Shown here piece after piece: positions 36,827-47,260 of a stretch of 64,000 bases of DNA (position 1 is its first letter; the number at the start of each line of letters is the position of its first letter). The notes beneath the pieces are model-generated. The model saw only the letters and a program-made list of their open reading frames with translations, did not search any database and was not told the origin of the DNA. The stretch lies in assembly GCF_001269925.1 (NCBI RefSeq), contig NZ_LHVO01000018.1, positions 124,001 through 188,000 of the forward strand. The letters run 5' to 3'. The DNA is from Pseudomonas sp. MIACH (GTDB lineage: Bacteria; Pseudomonadota; Gammaproteobacteria; Pseudomonadales; Pseudomonadaceae). The position numbers were made by a program, and so were the translations under genes.

Positions 36827-39800
36827 TCACGCCGACAAAGGCTCGGATACCATCATTGAAACTGCAAAACTGTCGATCTTGTCTGTGACGATGTGATTGG
36901 GGTGGAAATAGCTCACGTGGAATTGCCGGATGCCCTGCGTCGACATCCACGGCTGTAGCGTAGCGCCCATTGCGCCACTGTTTAATGTTTTTTCAATGCC
37001 GGCTTGCATGGACTTCGCATTGTCAAACTTGACCAGCCCGCCATTGGGTTCGAAGAAAAACCATTCCTTGCGGCCATCCTTGACTCTGATGCCCGCCAGC
37101 ATGGCGTGATCTTGCGTGCTGATTCTCACGTATTTGGTGGTTGCGGACGTGCTCAGGTCGTCAATGATCTGCTGATGCGTAACCAGTGAGGGAGCGCCGT
37201 TTATATGGAACGTCTCCTTTTGGTTCACGGCATCCTGCAGCTTTTTTATATCGTGATTGAATTTAGCGTGCAGCGAAGAGGGTGATTGCGTGGTGGAGGC
37301 CCTGCGAAGGTTTTCGAGGAATACGGTTTCGTCACCGCGATGCAGGGCGAGTGCCATGGCGTTCACCATACCGGCGCAGTCGCCCTTGGAGGCCAGGTCA
37401 ACACGGGCAAGGTAGTCTGCTTGGGCAAAGCGATCGATGGAAACGCCGGGGCCAGCGACGTCGCTGGCAAGTTGGTGGCTGAAGTAACGGCCGACTTCCA
37501 TTCTTTCCTTCTTCATCTCCCTGGCCAGAACCCCCATTTCTTCCGGCGTCCGGCCGGGTTTTGCGGCCAGCTCGACCAATGCTGGAAAGCTACGTTTTCC
37601 AGCGTAATCCGACAGGTCATCCAATGCGCCGCTTCGATACCCTTGGTTGAATTTCGACAGGGTCGCGGGGGTTCTCGCGCTGGCGATATTCGCTCCTACG
37701 CTGATCAGGTGTGCATCTACGCTGGCATCGAACAGACCGTTGCGCAGGGGCGAGAAATTCCCGATGGGCGGGCCATAGGGCACGTTTCGAAAAGGGTCAT
37801 AGCTATACCATTGGCCATTTTTCAGCACGGCGACGCCTTCGACGCTCTGCTCTGCGACCTTATAGGAGCCGATCAGCGTCGGGCCATATTCCTGGTTGGC
37901 CGCCTTCAGCAGGTCATAGCTTCCCGATGGGCCACGGACCTTGTTGATCAGCGCCTGCCCGGATTCATTCAGAAATCTGGCCCCGCGCGTGGCCAGCCCG
38001 GCGGTTCCTGTCACCAGGCTCCTGGCTCCGCTCAAGGGGTTGAGCGTGCTGATAAGACCACTGCCGATGACGCGTGCGCCCTGCAGTGCCTTCACAGACG
38101 CGGATGTCGCGGATGACGCCACCTTGGCTAACTTTGCGCTCGCGCCGTAACCTGCGGTCACCAGCCCGAACGCATCCAGGCCAAGGTCGACAATGCCTGA
38201 GTCATAGTCACCGTCGCGAAAATTGACAATGGCCGATCTCAAGGGAATCAAGTTGAGAAAAAACTGCCTGACGCGCTCATCGCCGTCTTTCTGCTCATCG
38301 AATGTCGTGACTCCCTTGGCTTGCCGCCATTGGCCCTGACCGCCGATATCAAGGTGCTCAAGAAAAGCGTCCGCCAGGTAGTGGGTGCGGGACGAGGTAA
38401 AGCTTGAGGGCGCAATCGCCGGGTTGTCCTGGGGTTGCTCGCTTCCATGGCGGTCATGGTGTTCAGGGGTGAAGTGTTCCACTTTGGTCAAGAGACTGCC
38501 GTTGCGCCAAGCCTCCCCGGTGATAACTGCCTCCTGGCGCTTGACGATGCGTCTGTTGTTGAGGTCGATCTCATAAACACCCACCTCGGGTTTTCCATCA
38601 ACGTGCCTTTCCGTTCTTACCAGCAATTGATTGAGTTTCGAATCGAAGCCGGGAGGGTTGAAAAAACCGGTGTCAATCTTGTATCGGTTGTACTGATAAA
38701 AATCGACTTTACCGAACTCCAGGTTTTCCCGATCTTTCAACGGAAGTTCGCAAATCAGGTGTTTTACCTGGGTCTGCACACCTTCTTTAAGTGGTGCGAC
38801 TGCCGCCTCGTATTGCTCCATGAATATCCCGTTGACGTTTAGTCTGGGCTGCTCGTTAATCGCGTCGATGGGGAGTTCAGGATCGTCGGTTTTCCACCTG
38901 ACGTTGATACCCATCATGGCCATATCCAGCATTGAGTGCTTGCCGTCCAATTGCTTGGATTTGTCATCGGAGACGGTTGAGAGGCTTTTCGATTCAAACG
39001 CAACGCCTTCGCCAAAGTGCTCCTTGAGCTTTTCCAGGGCGATGGCTTTTCTACTTGGAATCTGCGCAGTGATTGATTTGGACGCCTTGATCCTGGCACT
39101 TAACTGCTCATTGAACGCGGTCCGGACACGGTCCACTTCCTGGGGGGTGTAGAGGGCATCGTCCTTCTTCACGACCAGGCCATGGGTCACGCCCCAGTCC
39201 AGCAACAAGGTTTTGGTGATGTGTTCCGCCGGATCATTCAAGGCTTGTGCGGCACTCATGACCTGGCCGTAGCTCATCTGTGCTGCGGTACCCGGTGCGT
39301 GCGCTTCGACCTTGGCCACCGCAAGGCAGAAACTCACCCAGGCCTGGCTGCCGTTGACCACCGTGTCGGGGATGTCCTTGACCAGGAATTGAGGCGCTGT
39401 GCGTGACAGCAACAGGTGGGTGGCCAGCTTGGCCGAGGCTTGCGTGGCCCGGCCCTTAGCCACCAGATGCTCGCTGAGTCCGGTGACGATGGCTGACGGT
39501 GGCTTGCCCCAATAGTCGGGGTGGCCCAAATCAAAGCCGGCAATTGAATGCCTGGCGGGCGACTCGACAGATTCACGATCAAGGCTGACGTGGAGGGCGG
39601 CCAGCACGTAATCGCTGATGCTGGTGGGCGTGGCAATCCCTCCCAGCCCTTCCTGGATCGCTTGCCCCATCGCCTGGGCCTTGGAGGATTTGAGCAGGGT
39701 ATCGAGCGCCTTGCTCGAATCTTGCAGTTCGACATCCGACAGCGCGCTGGCCCTGATCAGGGCCCCCAGCGCCCCTTTGGCCAGCTCTGCCCGGGCCAGC

Positions 39801-40360
39801 GCAGGCTCTGTCTGGGCATTACGGCGCAGGATGCTGGAATCGACGATGCCCCGTACGTTGCGTTGCTGTTCCTGGGTCAAGGGCAGGGGCCAGGACAAGC
39901 CCCCGCCGAGATCGCCCAACGGCTGCTCCAGGGCTCTGGCCTTAGCTGCGTCGGCCAAGTGAATCAACTCCGCTCGGGTTTCAGGGGTAGGTAAATCATG
40001 CTGCTTGATAAAGCTTTCCAGGCTGACGGTGGACTCGCTGCCCAATACGCTGGACGGGCGAAAAGCCGAGCGTGGATCAATGCCAGTGTGAGCGGCCTTC
40101 AAATGTGCCAACACCGCCTGGGGCGTCGCATCCTCTGCCAGGCTCTTCGCGGCGTCGGTGAGCTGTTGCGCCAGGTTCTTCCAATTCTGCGAGTTCCCCT
40201 GCGCGCGGGCCTCTGGCGAAAGCGGCTGCGACTCAACCGAGAACAGGTGTGCAGGGGAGGCGGCCGGGTTGCTGTGGGCGGGTGTGGCCTGCGCGGGTGG
40301 AACAGCGTGATCGATAACCAGTGGGCGTGGCTGGAGGCTCAACGAGGACTTCATCTTCAT
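36827..40360 (-). CDS. Large candidate toxin/effector with C-terminal YopT/C58-like cysteine protease signature
   Basis: 1177 residues, no signal peptide. The first 60 or so residues are Ser/Pro/Ala-rich and likely disordered; about 60-480 is helical. A beta-rich middle part follows (about 560-640, FGKVDFYQYNRYKIDTGFFN, GVYEIDLNNRRIVKRQ). Next is an amphipathic/hydrophobic stretch (about 700-790, AIVNFRDGDYDSGIVDLGLDAFGLVTAGYGA) of the kind seen in membrane-inserting toxins. The C-terminal domain has Cys995 in KGDCAGMVNAMAL, His1085 in QDHAMLAGI and Glu1104/Asn1106 in FFFEPNGG. That order and the E-P-N-G-G block resemble C58 proteases (YopT/HopN1-like, D-P-N-x-G). The protease call is inference. 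No immunity or secretion gene is adjacent. Confidence 0.65.
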   Translation of the reverse strand: MKMKSSLSLQPRPLVIDHAVPPAQATPAHSNPAASPAHLFSVESQPLSPEARAQGNSQNWKNLAQQLTDAAKSLAEDATPQAVLAHLKAAHTGIDPRSAFRPSSVLGSESTVSLESFIKQHDLPTPETRAELIHLADAAKARALEQPLGDLGGGLSWPLPLTQEQQRNVRGIVDSSILRRNAQTEPALARAELAKGALGALIRASALSDVELQDSSKALDTLLKSSKAQAMGQAIQEGLGGIATPTSISDYVLAALHVSLDRESVESPARHSIAGFDLGHPDYWGKPPSAIVTGLSEHLVAKGRATQASAKLATHLLLSRTAPQFLVKDIPDTVVNGSQAWVSFCLAVAKVEAHAPGTAAQMSYGQVMSAAQALNDPAEHITKTLLLDWGVTHGLVVKKDDALYTPQEVDRVRTAFNEQLSARIKASKSITAQIPSRKAIALEKLKEHFGEGVAFESKSLSTVSDDKSKQLDGKHSMLDMAMMGINVRWKTDDPELPIDAINEQPRLNVNGIFMEQYEAAVAPLKEGVQTQVKHLICELPLKDRENLEFGKVDFYQYNRYKIDTGFFNPPGFDSKLNQLLVRTERHVDGKPEVGVYEIDLNNRRIVKRQEAVITGEAWRNGSLLTKVEHFTPEHHDRHGSEQPQDNPAIAPSSFTSSRTHYLADAFLEHLDIGGQGQWRQAKGVTTFDEQKDGDERVRQFFLNLIPLRSAIVNFRDGDYDSGIVDLGLDAFGLVTAGYGASAKLAKVASSATSASVKALQGARVIGSGLISTLNPLSGARSLVTGTAGLATRGARFLNESGQALINKVRGPSGSYDLLKAANQEYGPTLIGSYKVAEQSVEGVAVLKNGQWYSYDPFRNVPYGPPIGNFSPLRNGLFDASVDAHLISVGANIASARTPATLSKFNQGYRSGALDDLSDYAGKRSFPALVELAAKPGRTPEEMGVLAREMKKERMEVGRYFSHQLASDVAGPGVSIDRFAQADYLARVDLASKGDCAGMVNAMALALHRGDETVFLENLRRASTTQSPSSLHAKFNHDIKKLQDAVNQKETFHINGAPSLVTHQQIIDDLSTSATTKYVRISTQDHAMLAGIRVKDGRKEWFFFEPNGGLVKFDNAKSMQAGIEKTLNSGAMGATLQPWMSTQGIRQFHVSYFHPNHIVTDKIDSFAVSMMVSEPLSA

Positions 40361-40619
40361 TACCTGTTAGTTGACTGGCCCTGCCAGGGCCTGATTCGGG
40401 CTTGAACTGAGTGTCGAGATCGCGCCAAGGTGTTCCCGCAGCAATGGGACCGGAATCGTCAGAAATCGTATGCATAAAACGCCGCAGCCGACCGGGTGTG
40501 GGTGGCGGGAAGTCTGGAGTGTTCATGGGTTTAAACCTCAATACGCATCAGAAACGTAGCCCTCTACTGGCACTTTGGGGCAAACTCCCGGTTTTTCCCT
40601 ACTTGGCCAAGGCATGCCC

Positions 40620-43600
40620 ATGACTCCCGCGTCGTCCGTCGATGAAAAGAGCTTTCGTACACTGCTCAGCCGAAACGTAGCGTTGCCCCTGGGCGTGGGC
40701 GTGCTCAGCGCGGTGTTTTTCGTCATCCTGATCACCTACCTGTTGTCGGTGATCCAGTGGGTCGAACACACCGATCGGGTCATCAATAACCTCAACGAGT
40801 CGTCAAAGCTGACGGTGGACCTGGAAACCGGCATGCGCGGATTCCTGATCACCGGCGATGAGCACTTTCTCGACCCGTACGAAGTGGCCAAGCCGCGAAT
40901 CATTGCCGATCTACGCAATTTGCAGGACCTGGTCGCCGACAATCCGCAGCAGGTGGATCGCCTCAAACGCCTGGAAGCGTTGCAACTGGAGTGGAACAAA
41001 TACGCCCAGTCGATGATTGATATGCAGCGCGAGAGTGGCGATTACCGCGGCGCGGTCAAGGCCGGGCGCGGCAAGCGCCTGACCGACGAAATTCGCAAGG
41101 AATACGAGGATGCGGTGGCTATGGAGCAGCAGTTCCGTATCACCCGCAATCAAGAAGTCACCCGCACTACGGTGCTCAGCGTCACGCTGTACCTGGCCTT
41201 TGTATTGGGCTTGAGTGGCTTCCTGGCGTATCGGGGTCGTAAAAATTTATTAGAATTATCAGAAAGTTACAGCAAGAACCTCGCGTCGCAAGAGAGGATC
41301 GCGCTGCGCCTCGAACAGCAGGCCTGGCTACGCAATGGCCAGACCGAGCTGGCTGAACAGGTACTTGGCCAGCTCACCCTCAACATGCTCGGTCGCAATA
41401 TCCTGCAATTCTTCGCCCAATACATGGGCTCTGTGGTTGCGGCGCTGTATGTGCGCGAAGAACATGGCGGTCTCAAGCGCGTGGCCACGTATGGCTTCTC
41501 CCGCGAGCAGGAGCAGCAGGAGCAGTCGATTTACAGTGATGAGGGCATCGTTGGGCAGGCCGCCCAGCTCGATCGCCTGATTCGCCTGGACGATGTGCCG
41601 GTGGATTACTTCAAGGTCAGTTCCGGCCTGGGCGAAGGGACAACCCGCAGCGTCCTGGTGATGCCCACCAGCGATGACGACCGCGTCAATGGCGTGATCG
41701 AGCTGGGCTTTTTGCGACCGCTGAGTGAGCGTGATGTCGAATTGCTGGAGTTGATCGCCGGCAATATCGGCACCTCTATCGAGGCCGCGCGTTATCGCCA
41801 GCGTTTGCAGGAAGTGCTGGCCGAGACCCAGCAGCTCAACGAAGAGCTGCAAGTGCAGCAGGAAGAGCTCAAGACCGCCAACGAAGAACTCGAAGAGCAG
41901 TCGCGCATCCTTAAGGAATCCCAGGCCCACCTGGAAACTCAGCAGGCAGAGCTGGAGCAGACCAACGAGCAACTGGCCGAACAGACCCAGATCCTGGCCG
42001 ACCAGCGCGATGCCATGGACCGCAAGAACGTTGAACTCAACCAGGCCCAGTTGGAGCTGGAAGACCGTGCCGATGAATTGCAGCGCTCCAGCAAGTACAA
42101 ATCCGAATTCCTCGCCAACATGTCCCACGAACTGCGCACGCCGCTGAACAGTTCGCTGATCCTGGCCAAGTTGCTGGCGGAAAACCCCCAGGAAAACCTC
42201 AGCGCCGAACAGGTCAAGTTTGCCGAGTCGATCTATTCGGCGGGCAATGACCTGCTCAACCTGATCAACGACATTCTGGATATTTCCAAAGTAGAAGCCG
42301 GCAAGCTGGAAATGCGCCCTGAGAATTCCAGCGTGACGCGCCTGGTCGATGGCCTGCGCGGGATGTTCGAACCGCTGGCCGCCGACCGCAAGCTGGGGTT
42401 CCAGGTGCAGGTGCAGGAAGGTGCGCCGATCATGCTGTTTACCGACCGCCAGCGCCTGGAGCAGATTCTCAAGAACCTGCTGTCCAACGCGATCAAGTTC
42501 ACCGAGCAAGGCGAGGTCAGCCTGTCGGTGTCCCGTGCGCCGGGGGAAGGCATTGCCTTTACCGTGCGTGATTCGGGCATCGGCATTGCGCCGGACCAGC
42601 AGGAAAGCATCTTCGAAGCCTTCCGCCAGGCCGATGGCACCACCAACCGCCGCTATGGCGGCACCGGCCTGGGCCTGTCGATTTCCCGCGACCTGGCCGC
42701 GTTGCTCGGCGGTTATATCAGCGTGACCAGCGAACCCGGTAAAGGCAGCACCTTCACCCTGGTACTGCCAGAGCAGTATGTCGAACGCGAGGATGATGCC
42801 GCGCCGATCGAGCAACCGCGCCAGGTCGTGGCCGCCCCCGCGCCCAAGCCCATCGCGGTGTCTCCGCTGCCAATCGCCGACGCCAAGCAGATCCCGCGCT
42901 TTGCCGACGACCGCGACAAGGCTCCGTTCGCCACCCGTTGCATCCTGGTGGTGGAGGATGAGCCGAACTTTGCGCGCATTCTGTTCGACCTGGCCCATGA
43001 GCTGGGTTACCAGTGCCTGGTGGCCCATGGTGCGGACGAGGGCTACAGCCTGGCCGAGGAATTCATTCCCGACGCGATCCTGCTCGACATGCGCCTGCCG
43101 GACCATTCCGGGCTGACCGTGCTGCAACGCCTCAAGGAGCACGCCAACACCCGCCACATCCCGGTGCATGTGATTTCCGTGGAAGACCGCGTCGAAGCCG
43201 CCATGCACATGGGCGCCATCGGTTATGCGGTAAAACCGACCACCCGCGAAGAGCTCAAGGACGTGTTTGCCCGCCTGGAAGCCAAGCTGACCCAGAAGGT
43301 CAAGCGCGTGCTGCTGGTGGAGGACGATGACCTGCAACGCGACAGCATTGCCCGCCTGATCGGCGATGATGATATCGAGATCACCGATGTTGGCTATGCC
43401 CAAGCCGCCCTGGAGCTGCTGCGCACCAACGTCTACGACTGCATGATCATCGACCTCAAGCTGCCGGACATGCTCGGCAACGAGTTGCTCAAGCGCATGG
43501 CCACCGAAGATATCTGCTCGTTCCCGCCGGTAATCGTCTACACCGGGCGCAATCTGACTCGCGATGAAGAGGCCGAACTGCGCAAGTATTCGCGCTCGAT

Positions 43601-44117
43601 CATCATCAAGGGCGCTCGTTCGCCAGAGCGCCTGCTCGACGAAGTCACACTCTTTCTGCACAAAGTCGAATCCCAGCTGTCCCATGATCGCCAGAAGATG
43701 CTCAAGACCGCTCGCAGCCGCGATAAGGTCTTCGAGGGGCGCAAGATCCTGTTGGTGGACGACGATGTGCGCAACATCTTCGCCCTGACCAGCGCCCTGG
43801 AACACAAAGGTGCCGTGGTGGTAATCGGACGTAATGGTCGCGAAGCCATCGAGAAACTCAACGAAGTCGACGATATCGATCTGGTGCTGATGGACGTGAT
43901 GATGCCGGAGATGGACGGTTACGAGGCTACCGCCTTGATCCGCCAGGACCCGCGCTGGAAGAAGTTGCCGATCATCGCCGTGACGGCCAAGGCCATGAAG
44001 GACGATCAGGAGCGTTGCCTCGCGGCGGGCTCCAACGACTACCTGGCCAAGCCGATCGACCTGGATCGCCTGTTCTCGCTGATTCGCGTGTGGCTGCCGA
44101 AGATGGAACGTATTTAA
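40620..44117 (+). CDS. Hybrid sensor histidine kinase (CHASE3-GAF-HisKA-HATPase-three receivers)
   Basis: 1165 residues in the inner membrane. Two transmembrane helices (about 22-44 and 193-210) enclose a CHASE3-like periplasmic helix bundle ([19 protein letters not shown]). A GAF domain (about 245-395) is followed by a roughly 100-residue Glu/Gln-rich coiled coil. Then come the H box with His503 ([11 protein letters not shown]), HATPase ([21 protein letters not shown]), and receivers with Asp823, Asp945 and Asp1092. The second receiver has DLKLPD but an unusual switch region. AAGG lies seven bases before ATG 40620. It is first of a five-gene operon. Confidence 0.93.
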   Translation: MTPASSVDEKSFRTLLSRNVALPLGVGVLSAVFFVILITYLLSVIQWVEHTDRVINNLNESSKLTVDLETGMRGFLITGDEHFLDPYEVAKPRIIADLRNLQDLVADNPQQVDRLKRLEALQLEWNKYAQSMIDMQRESGDYRGAVKAGRGKRLTDEIRKEYEDAVAMEQQFRITRNQEVTRTTVLSVTLYLAFVLGLSGFLAYRGRKNLLELSESYSKNLASQERIALRLEQQAWLRNGQTELAEQVLGQLTLNMLGRNILQFFAQYMGSVVAALYVREEHGGLKRVATYGFSREQEQQEQSIYSDEGIVGQAAQLDRLIRLDDVPVDYFKVSSGLGEGTTRSVLVMPTSDDDRVNGVIELGFLRPLSERDVELLELIAGNIGTSIEAARYRQRLQEVLAETQQLNEELQVQQEELKTANEELEEQSRILKESQAHLETQQAELEQTNEQLAEQTQILADQRDAMDRKNVELNQAQLELEDRADELQRSSKYKSEFLANMSHELRTPLNSSLILAKLLAENPQENLSAEQVKFAESIYSAGNDLLNLINDILDISKVEAGKLEMRPENSSVTRLVDGLRGMFEPLAADRKLGFQVQVQEGAPIMLFTDRQRLEQILKNLLSNAIKFTEQGEVSLSVSRAPGEGIAFTVRDSGIGIAPDQQESIFEAFRQADGTTNRRYGGTGLGLSISRDLAALLGGYISVTSEPGKGSTFTLVLPEQYVEREDDAAPIEQPRQVVAAPAPKPIAVSPLPIADAKQIPRFADDRDKAPFATRCILVVEDEPNFARILFDLAHELGYQCLVAHGADEGYSLAEEFIPDAILLDMRLPDHSGLTVLQRLKEHANTRHIPVHVISVEDRVEAAMHMGAIGYAVKPTTREELKDVFARLEAKLTQKVKRVLLVEDDDLQRDSIARLIGDDDIEITDVGYAQAALELLRTNVYDCMIIDLKLPDMLGNELLKRMATEDICSFPPVIVYTGRNLTRDEEAELRKYSRSIIIKGARSPERLLDEVTLFLHKVESQLSHDRQKMLKTARSRDKVFEGRKILLVDDDVRNIFALTSALEHKGAVVVIGRNGREAIEKLNEVDDIDLVLMDVMMPEMDGYEATALIRQDPRWKKLPIIAVTAKAMKDDQERCLAAGSNDYLAKPIDLDRLFSLIRVWLPKMERI

Positions 44118-44948
44118 GTGGAGCGACGTTTTTTGGAGAAGAGCAGCGATATTGAGCTGCGCCTGTTGATCGAGGCGATTTACCTCAAGTACAGCTACGA
44201 CTTTCGCGACTACTCCGGTGCGTCGGTCAAACGTCGCGTGGCCCATGCCTTGCGCCAGTTTGACTGCGCGACCATTTCTGCGCTGCAGGAGCGGGTGCTG
44301 CACGATCCGGCAGCGTTTATGCAGTTGCTGCAATTTCTGACGATCCCGGTGAGCGAGATGTTTCGCGACCCTTCGCACTTCCTGGCGATCCGTCAGGAAG
44401 TGGTGCCGCTGCTCAAGACGTATCCGTCGATCAAGATCTGGATCGCCGGCTGCAGCACGGGGGAGGAGGTCTACTCCATGGCCATCCTGTTGCGTGAAGA
44501 GGGGCTGCTGGAGCGCACGATCATCTACGCCACGGACATCAACCCGGCGTCGCTGGATAAAGCCAAGCAGGGCATTTTCTCGCTGGAGAATGTGCGCGCC
44601 TACACGGCCAATTATCAGCAGGCCGGGGGGCAGCGATCATTTGCCGACTACTACACGGCGGCCTACGATTACGCCATCTTCGACAAGACGCTGCGCGAAA
44701 ACGTGACGTTCGCCGACCACAGCCTGGCGACCGACAGTGTGTTTTCAGAGACTCAATTAATTTCATGTCGTAACGTATTGATTTATTTCAATAAAAAGTT
44801 GCAGGATCGGGCGTTCGGATTGTTTCATGAGTCGCTGTGCCATCGCGGCTTCCTGGTGCTGGGCAGTAAGGAAACCCTGGATTTTTCCGCCTACAGCAAG
44901 CAGTTCGAACCCTTGGTCAAGCAGGAACGGATCTACCGAAAATCATGA
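44118..44948 (+). CDS. CheR-type protein-glutamate methyltransferase
   Basis: 276 residues from a GTG directly after the kinase stop. The N-terminal CheR helical domain (about 1-75) is followed by the SAM-binding domain with KIWIAGCSTGEEVYSMAI, TIIYATDINPASLDKAK and the conserved SCRNVLIYFNK. In chemotaxis CheR methylates receptor coiled coils, but no receptor gene is here. The partner kinase coiled coil is a candidate target (inference). It overlaps CheB by four bases. Confidence 0.93.
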   Translation: MERRFLEKSSDIELRLLIEAIYLKYSYDFRDYSGASVKRRVAHALRQFDCATISALQERVLHDPAAFMQLLQFLTIPVSEMFRDPSHFLAIRQEVVPLLKTYPSIKIWIAGCSTGEEVYSMAILLREEGLLERTIIYATDINPASLDKAKQGIFSLENVRAYTANYQQAGGQRSFADYYTAAYDYAIFDKTLRENVTFADHSLATDSVFSETQLISCRNVLIYFNKKLQDRAFGLFHESLCHRGFLVLGSKETLDFSAYSKQFEPLVKQERIYRKS

Positions 44949-45544
44949 ACGACGTTGCAGCCAACCCGATTCGCGGGATTGAAGCCATCGTCGTCGGCGC
45001 TTCCGCCGGCGGCGTCGAGGCCTTGCTGAATATTTTTGCCGCGCTGCCTGACACCTTTGGCCTGCCGATCATTGCCGTGCTGCATCTGCCGGATGAGCGC
45101 CGTAGCCAACTGGCGGAAGTCTTTGCGCGGCGCCTGGCGATTCCGGTGCGGGAAGGGCAGGACAAGGAGGTGATCCAGGCGGGCACGTTGTATTTCGCCG
45201 GTCCCGGCTATCACCTTTCCGTAGAGCATGACCGCAGCCTGTCCCTGAGCCAGGAAGATCGGATACACCATTCCCGGCCGGCCATCGATTACCTCTTCGC
45301 CTCCGCCGCCGATGCCTATGGCAAGGGCCTGATGGCGATTCTGCTGACCGGGGCCAACCAGGACGGCGCCCACGGGCTGGCCCATGTCAAGCAATCGGGC
45401 GGCACCACAGTGGTACAGGACCCCAGCGAAGCGCGGATTGCCGTGATGCCGCGGGCAGCCCTGGCCCTGCATACACCTGACCATATTCTGACCTTGAGCC
45501 GCATTGCCGCATTGCTGGCTTCCCTGGAATCCTCACCATGTTAA
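44945..45544 (+). CDS. CheB-type protein-glutamate methylesterase, no receiver domain
   Basis: 199 residues, only the catalytic domain. The triad is visible as Ser20 (VVGASAGGVEAL), His47 (AVLHLPDE) and Asp140 (GANQDGAHG). Classical CheB has an N-terminal receiver that is missing here, so control probably comes from a separate receiver such as the gene products that follow. It overlaps CheR by four bases and the next gene by seven. Confidence 0.93.
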   Translation: MNDVAANPIRGIEAIVVGASAGGVEALLNIFAALPDTFGLPIIAVLHLPDERRSQLAEVFARRLAIPVREGQDKEVIQAGTLYFAGPGYHLSVEHDRSLSLSQEDRIHHSRPAIDYLFASAADAYGKGLMAILLTGANQDGAHGLAHVKQSGGTTVVQDPSEARIAVMPRAALALHTPDHILTLSRIAALLASLESSPC

Positions 45545-46731
45545 GTACTGTCCAGGCCAAACTGCTGATCGTCGACGATCTGCCGGAAAACCTGCTGGCC
45601 CTCGAAGCGCTGATCAAGCGCGAGGATCGCCAGGTCTTCAAGGCACTGAGTGCCGACGAGGCCTTGTCCCTGTTGCTGGAGCACGAGTTCGCCATGGCGA
45701 TTCTCGACGTGCAGATGCCCGGTATGAACGGCTTCGAGCTGGCCGAGTTGATGCGCGGCACCGAAAAAACCAAGAACATTCCGATTGTGTTCGTCAGTGC
45801 CGCCGGCCGTGAGCTTAATTACGCGTTCAAAGGCTATGAAAGCGGCGCTGTAGACTTTTTGCACAAACCGCTGGATATCCACGCGGTCAAGAGCAAGGTC
45901 AATGTGTTCGTCGACCTGTATCGCCAGAGCAAGGCGATGAAGCAGCAAGTGGAGGCCCTGGAGCGCAGTCGCCGCGAGCAGGAGCTGTTGCTCACTCGCC
46001 TGCAGGCCACCCAGGCCGAGCTGGAGCAGGCGGTGCGCATGCGTGATGACTTCATGTCGATCGTCGCCCATGAAGTGCGTACGCCGCTTAACGGCCTGAT
46101 CCTCGAAACCCAGCTGCGCAAGATGCACCTGGCGCGGGACAATGCCGCCGCGTTTACCCTGGACAAGATGCACGCCATGGTCGACCGCGATGAGCGGCAG
46201 ATCCAGAGCCTGATCCGCCTGATCGAAGACATGCTCGATGTGTCGCGCATCCGCACCGGCAAACTGTCGATTCGCCCCGGGCGCTTCGACCTGGCGCAAC
46301 TGGTACGCAACCTGGTGGAGAACTTCGCGCCGCAAGTGGCGGCGGCGGACTCGTCCATGCAGCTGGTGGCCGAAGAGCCCGTGGAAGGCAACTGGGACGA
46401 ATTCCGCATTGAGCAGGTGGTCACCAATCTGCTGACCAACGCCTTGCGCTACGGAGCCAAGAGCCCGGTGGATGTGCGCGTGTATGCCGAGCATGGCGAA
46501 GCCAGAGTGGAAGTGCGTGACCGCGGGATCGGCATCAGTGAAGAGAACCAGAAGCGCATTTTCCAACAGTTCGAGCGTGTCTCGGCCAGCCAGGTAGCGG
46601 CCGGACTGGGCCTCGGGCTGTTTATTTCAGAGCAGATCGTTGCGGCCCATGGCGGCACCATTGAGGTTGAGAGCCGGATAGGCGAGGGCGCCTTGTTTCG
46701 GGTGTGCCTGCCCCTGGAACCGTCGGCATGA
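45538..46731 (+). CDS. Receiver-histidine kinase fusion
   Basis: 397 residues, soluble. The N-terminal receiver has acidic residues in LLIVDDLPEN, Asp57 in AILDVQMPGMNG and Lys in FLHKPLDI. A coiled coil (about 125-165) leads to HisKA with His178 (SIVAHEVRTPLNG) and HATPase (NLLTNALRYG, GLGLGLFISEQIV). It is likely phosphorylated by the large hybrid kinase and in turn acts as a kinase or phosphatase in the same relay. Confidence 0.94.
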   Translation: MLSTVQAKLLIVDDLPENLLALEALIKREDRQVFKALSADEALSLLLEHEFAMAILDVQMPGMNGFELAELMRGTEKTKNIPIVFVSAAGRELNYAFKGYESGAVDFLHKPLDIHAVKSKVNVFVDLYRQSKAMKQQVEALERSRREQELLLTRLQATQAELEQAVRMRDDFMSIVAHEVRTPLNGLILETQLRKMHLARDNAAAFTLDKMHAMVDRDERQIQSLIRLIEDMLDVSRIRTGKLSIRPGRFDLAQLVRNLVENFAPQVAAADSSMQLVAEEPVEGNWDEFRIEQVVTNLLTNALRYGAKSPVDVRVYAEHGEARVEVRDRGIGISEENQKRIFQQFERVSASQVAAGLGLGLFISEQIVAAHGGTIEVESRIGEGALFRVCLPLEPSA

Positions 46732-46809
46732 AATCAATCGTCACCCCGACGCAACCTCTGCGTGACCCCATGGTCGTAATTGCAGCAATTGACCGGACAA
46801 AGGCTTCCC

Positions 46810-47187
46810 ATGAGTGAAGATGCACAAGATGTCGTTCTGATCGTCGAGGACGACGAATCCATTATGTTTGTGCTGGGTGAGTACCTGGCTGGCCTCGGGT
46901 ATCGGGTGTTGAAGGCGATCGATGGCGAGCAGGCCTTCGAAATCCTGGCCACCAAGCCGCACCTGGACCTGATGGTCACCGACTACCGCCTGCCGGGCGG
47001 CATTTCCGGAGTGCAGATCGCCGAGCCGGCGATCAAGTTGCGCCCGGAGCTGAAGGTGATTTTTATCAGCGGCTATCCGCAGGAAATTCTCGACTGCAAC
47101 AGCCCGATCACGCGCAATGCACCGATCCTGGCCAAGCCGTTTGATCTGGATACGTTGCAGGAGCATATCCAGCGGTTGTTGGCGTAA
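46810..47187 (+). CDS. Single-domain response regulator, last gene of the CheRB-kinase operon
   Basis: 125 residues. The receiver has VVLIVEDDESIMF, phospho-acceptor Asp in LMVTDYRLPGG, switch VIFISGYPQ and Lys in ILAKPFDLDTL. No output domain. AAAGG lies about seven bases before the ATG. It could be the shuttle of the relay. It is convergent with the hybrid kinase gene with 73 bases between stops. Confidence 0.93.
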   Translation: MSEDAQDVVLIVEDDESIMFVLGEYLAGLGYRVLKAIDGEQAFEILATKPHLDLMVTDYRLPGGISGVQIAEPAIKLRPELKVIFISGYPQEILDCNSPITRNAPILAKPFDLDTLQEHIQRLLA

Positions 47188-47260
47188 GGTGAGCCAGTCC
47201 CAGTCTGATGGCGTATCAGGCTCTCACGAGCCTGAATGACGCTATTGGGCTAATAGTCAT

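Noticed and set aside
40233..40526. Small minus-strand frame starting MNTPDFPPP upstream of and overlapping the large toxin-like gene; considered as a chaperone or immunity protein
   Set aside because: Pro-rich, overlaps the certain gene in another frame, no strong ribosome site; at most a short upstream peptide.
41328..44378. Very long open frame antisense to the hybrid kinase (about 1000 codons)
   Set aside because: It mirrors a GC-rich real gene with clear kinase domains; the antisense product has no recognisable domain.
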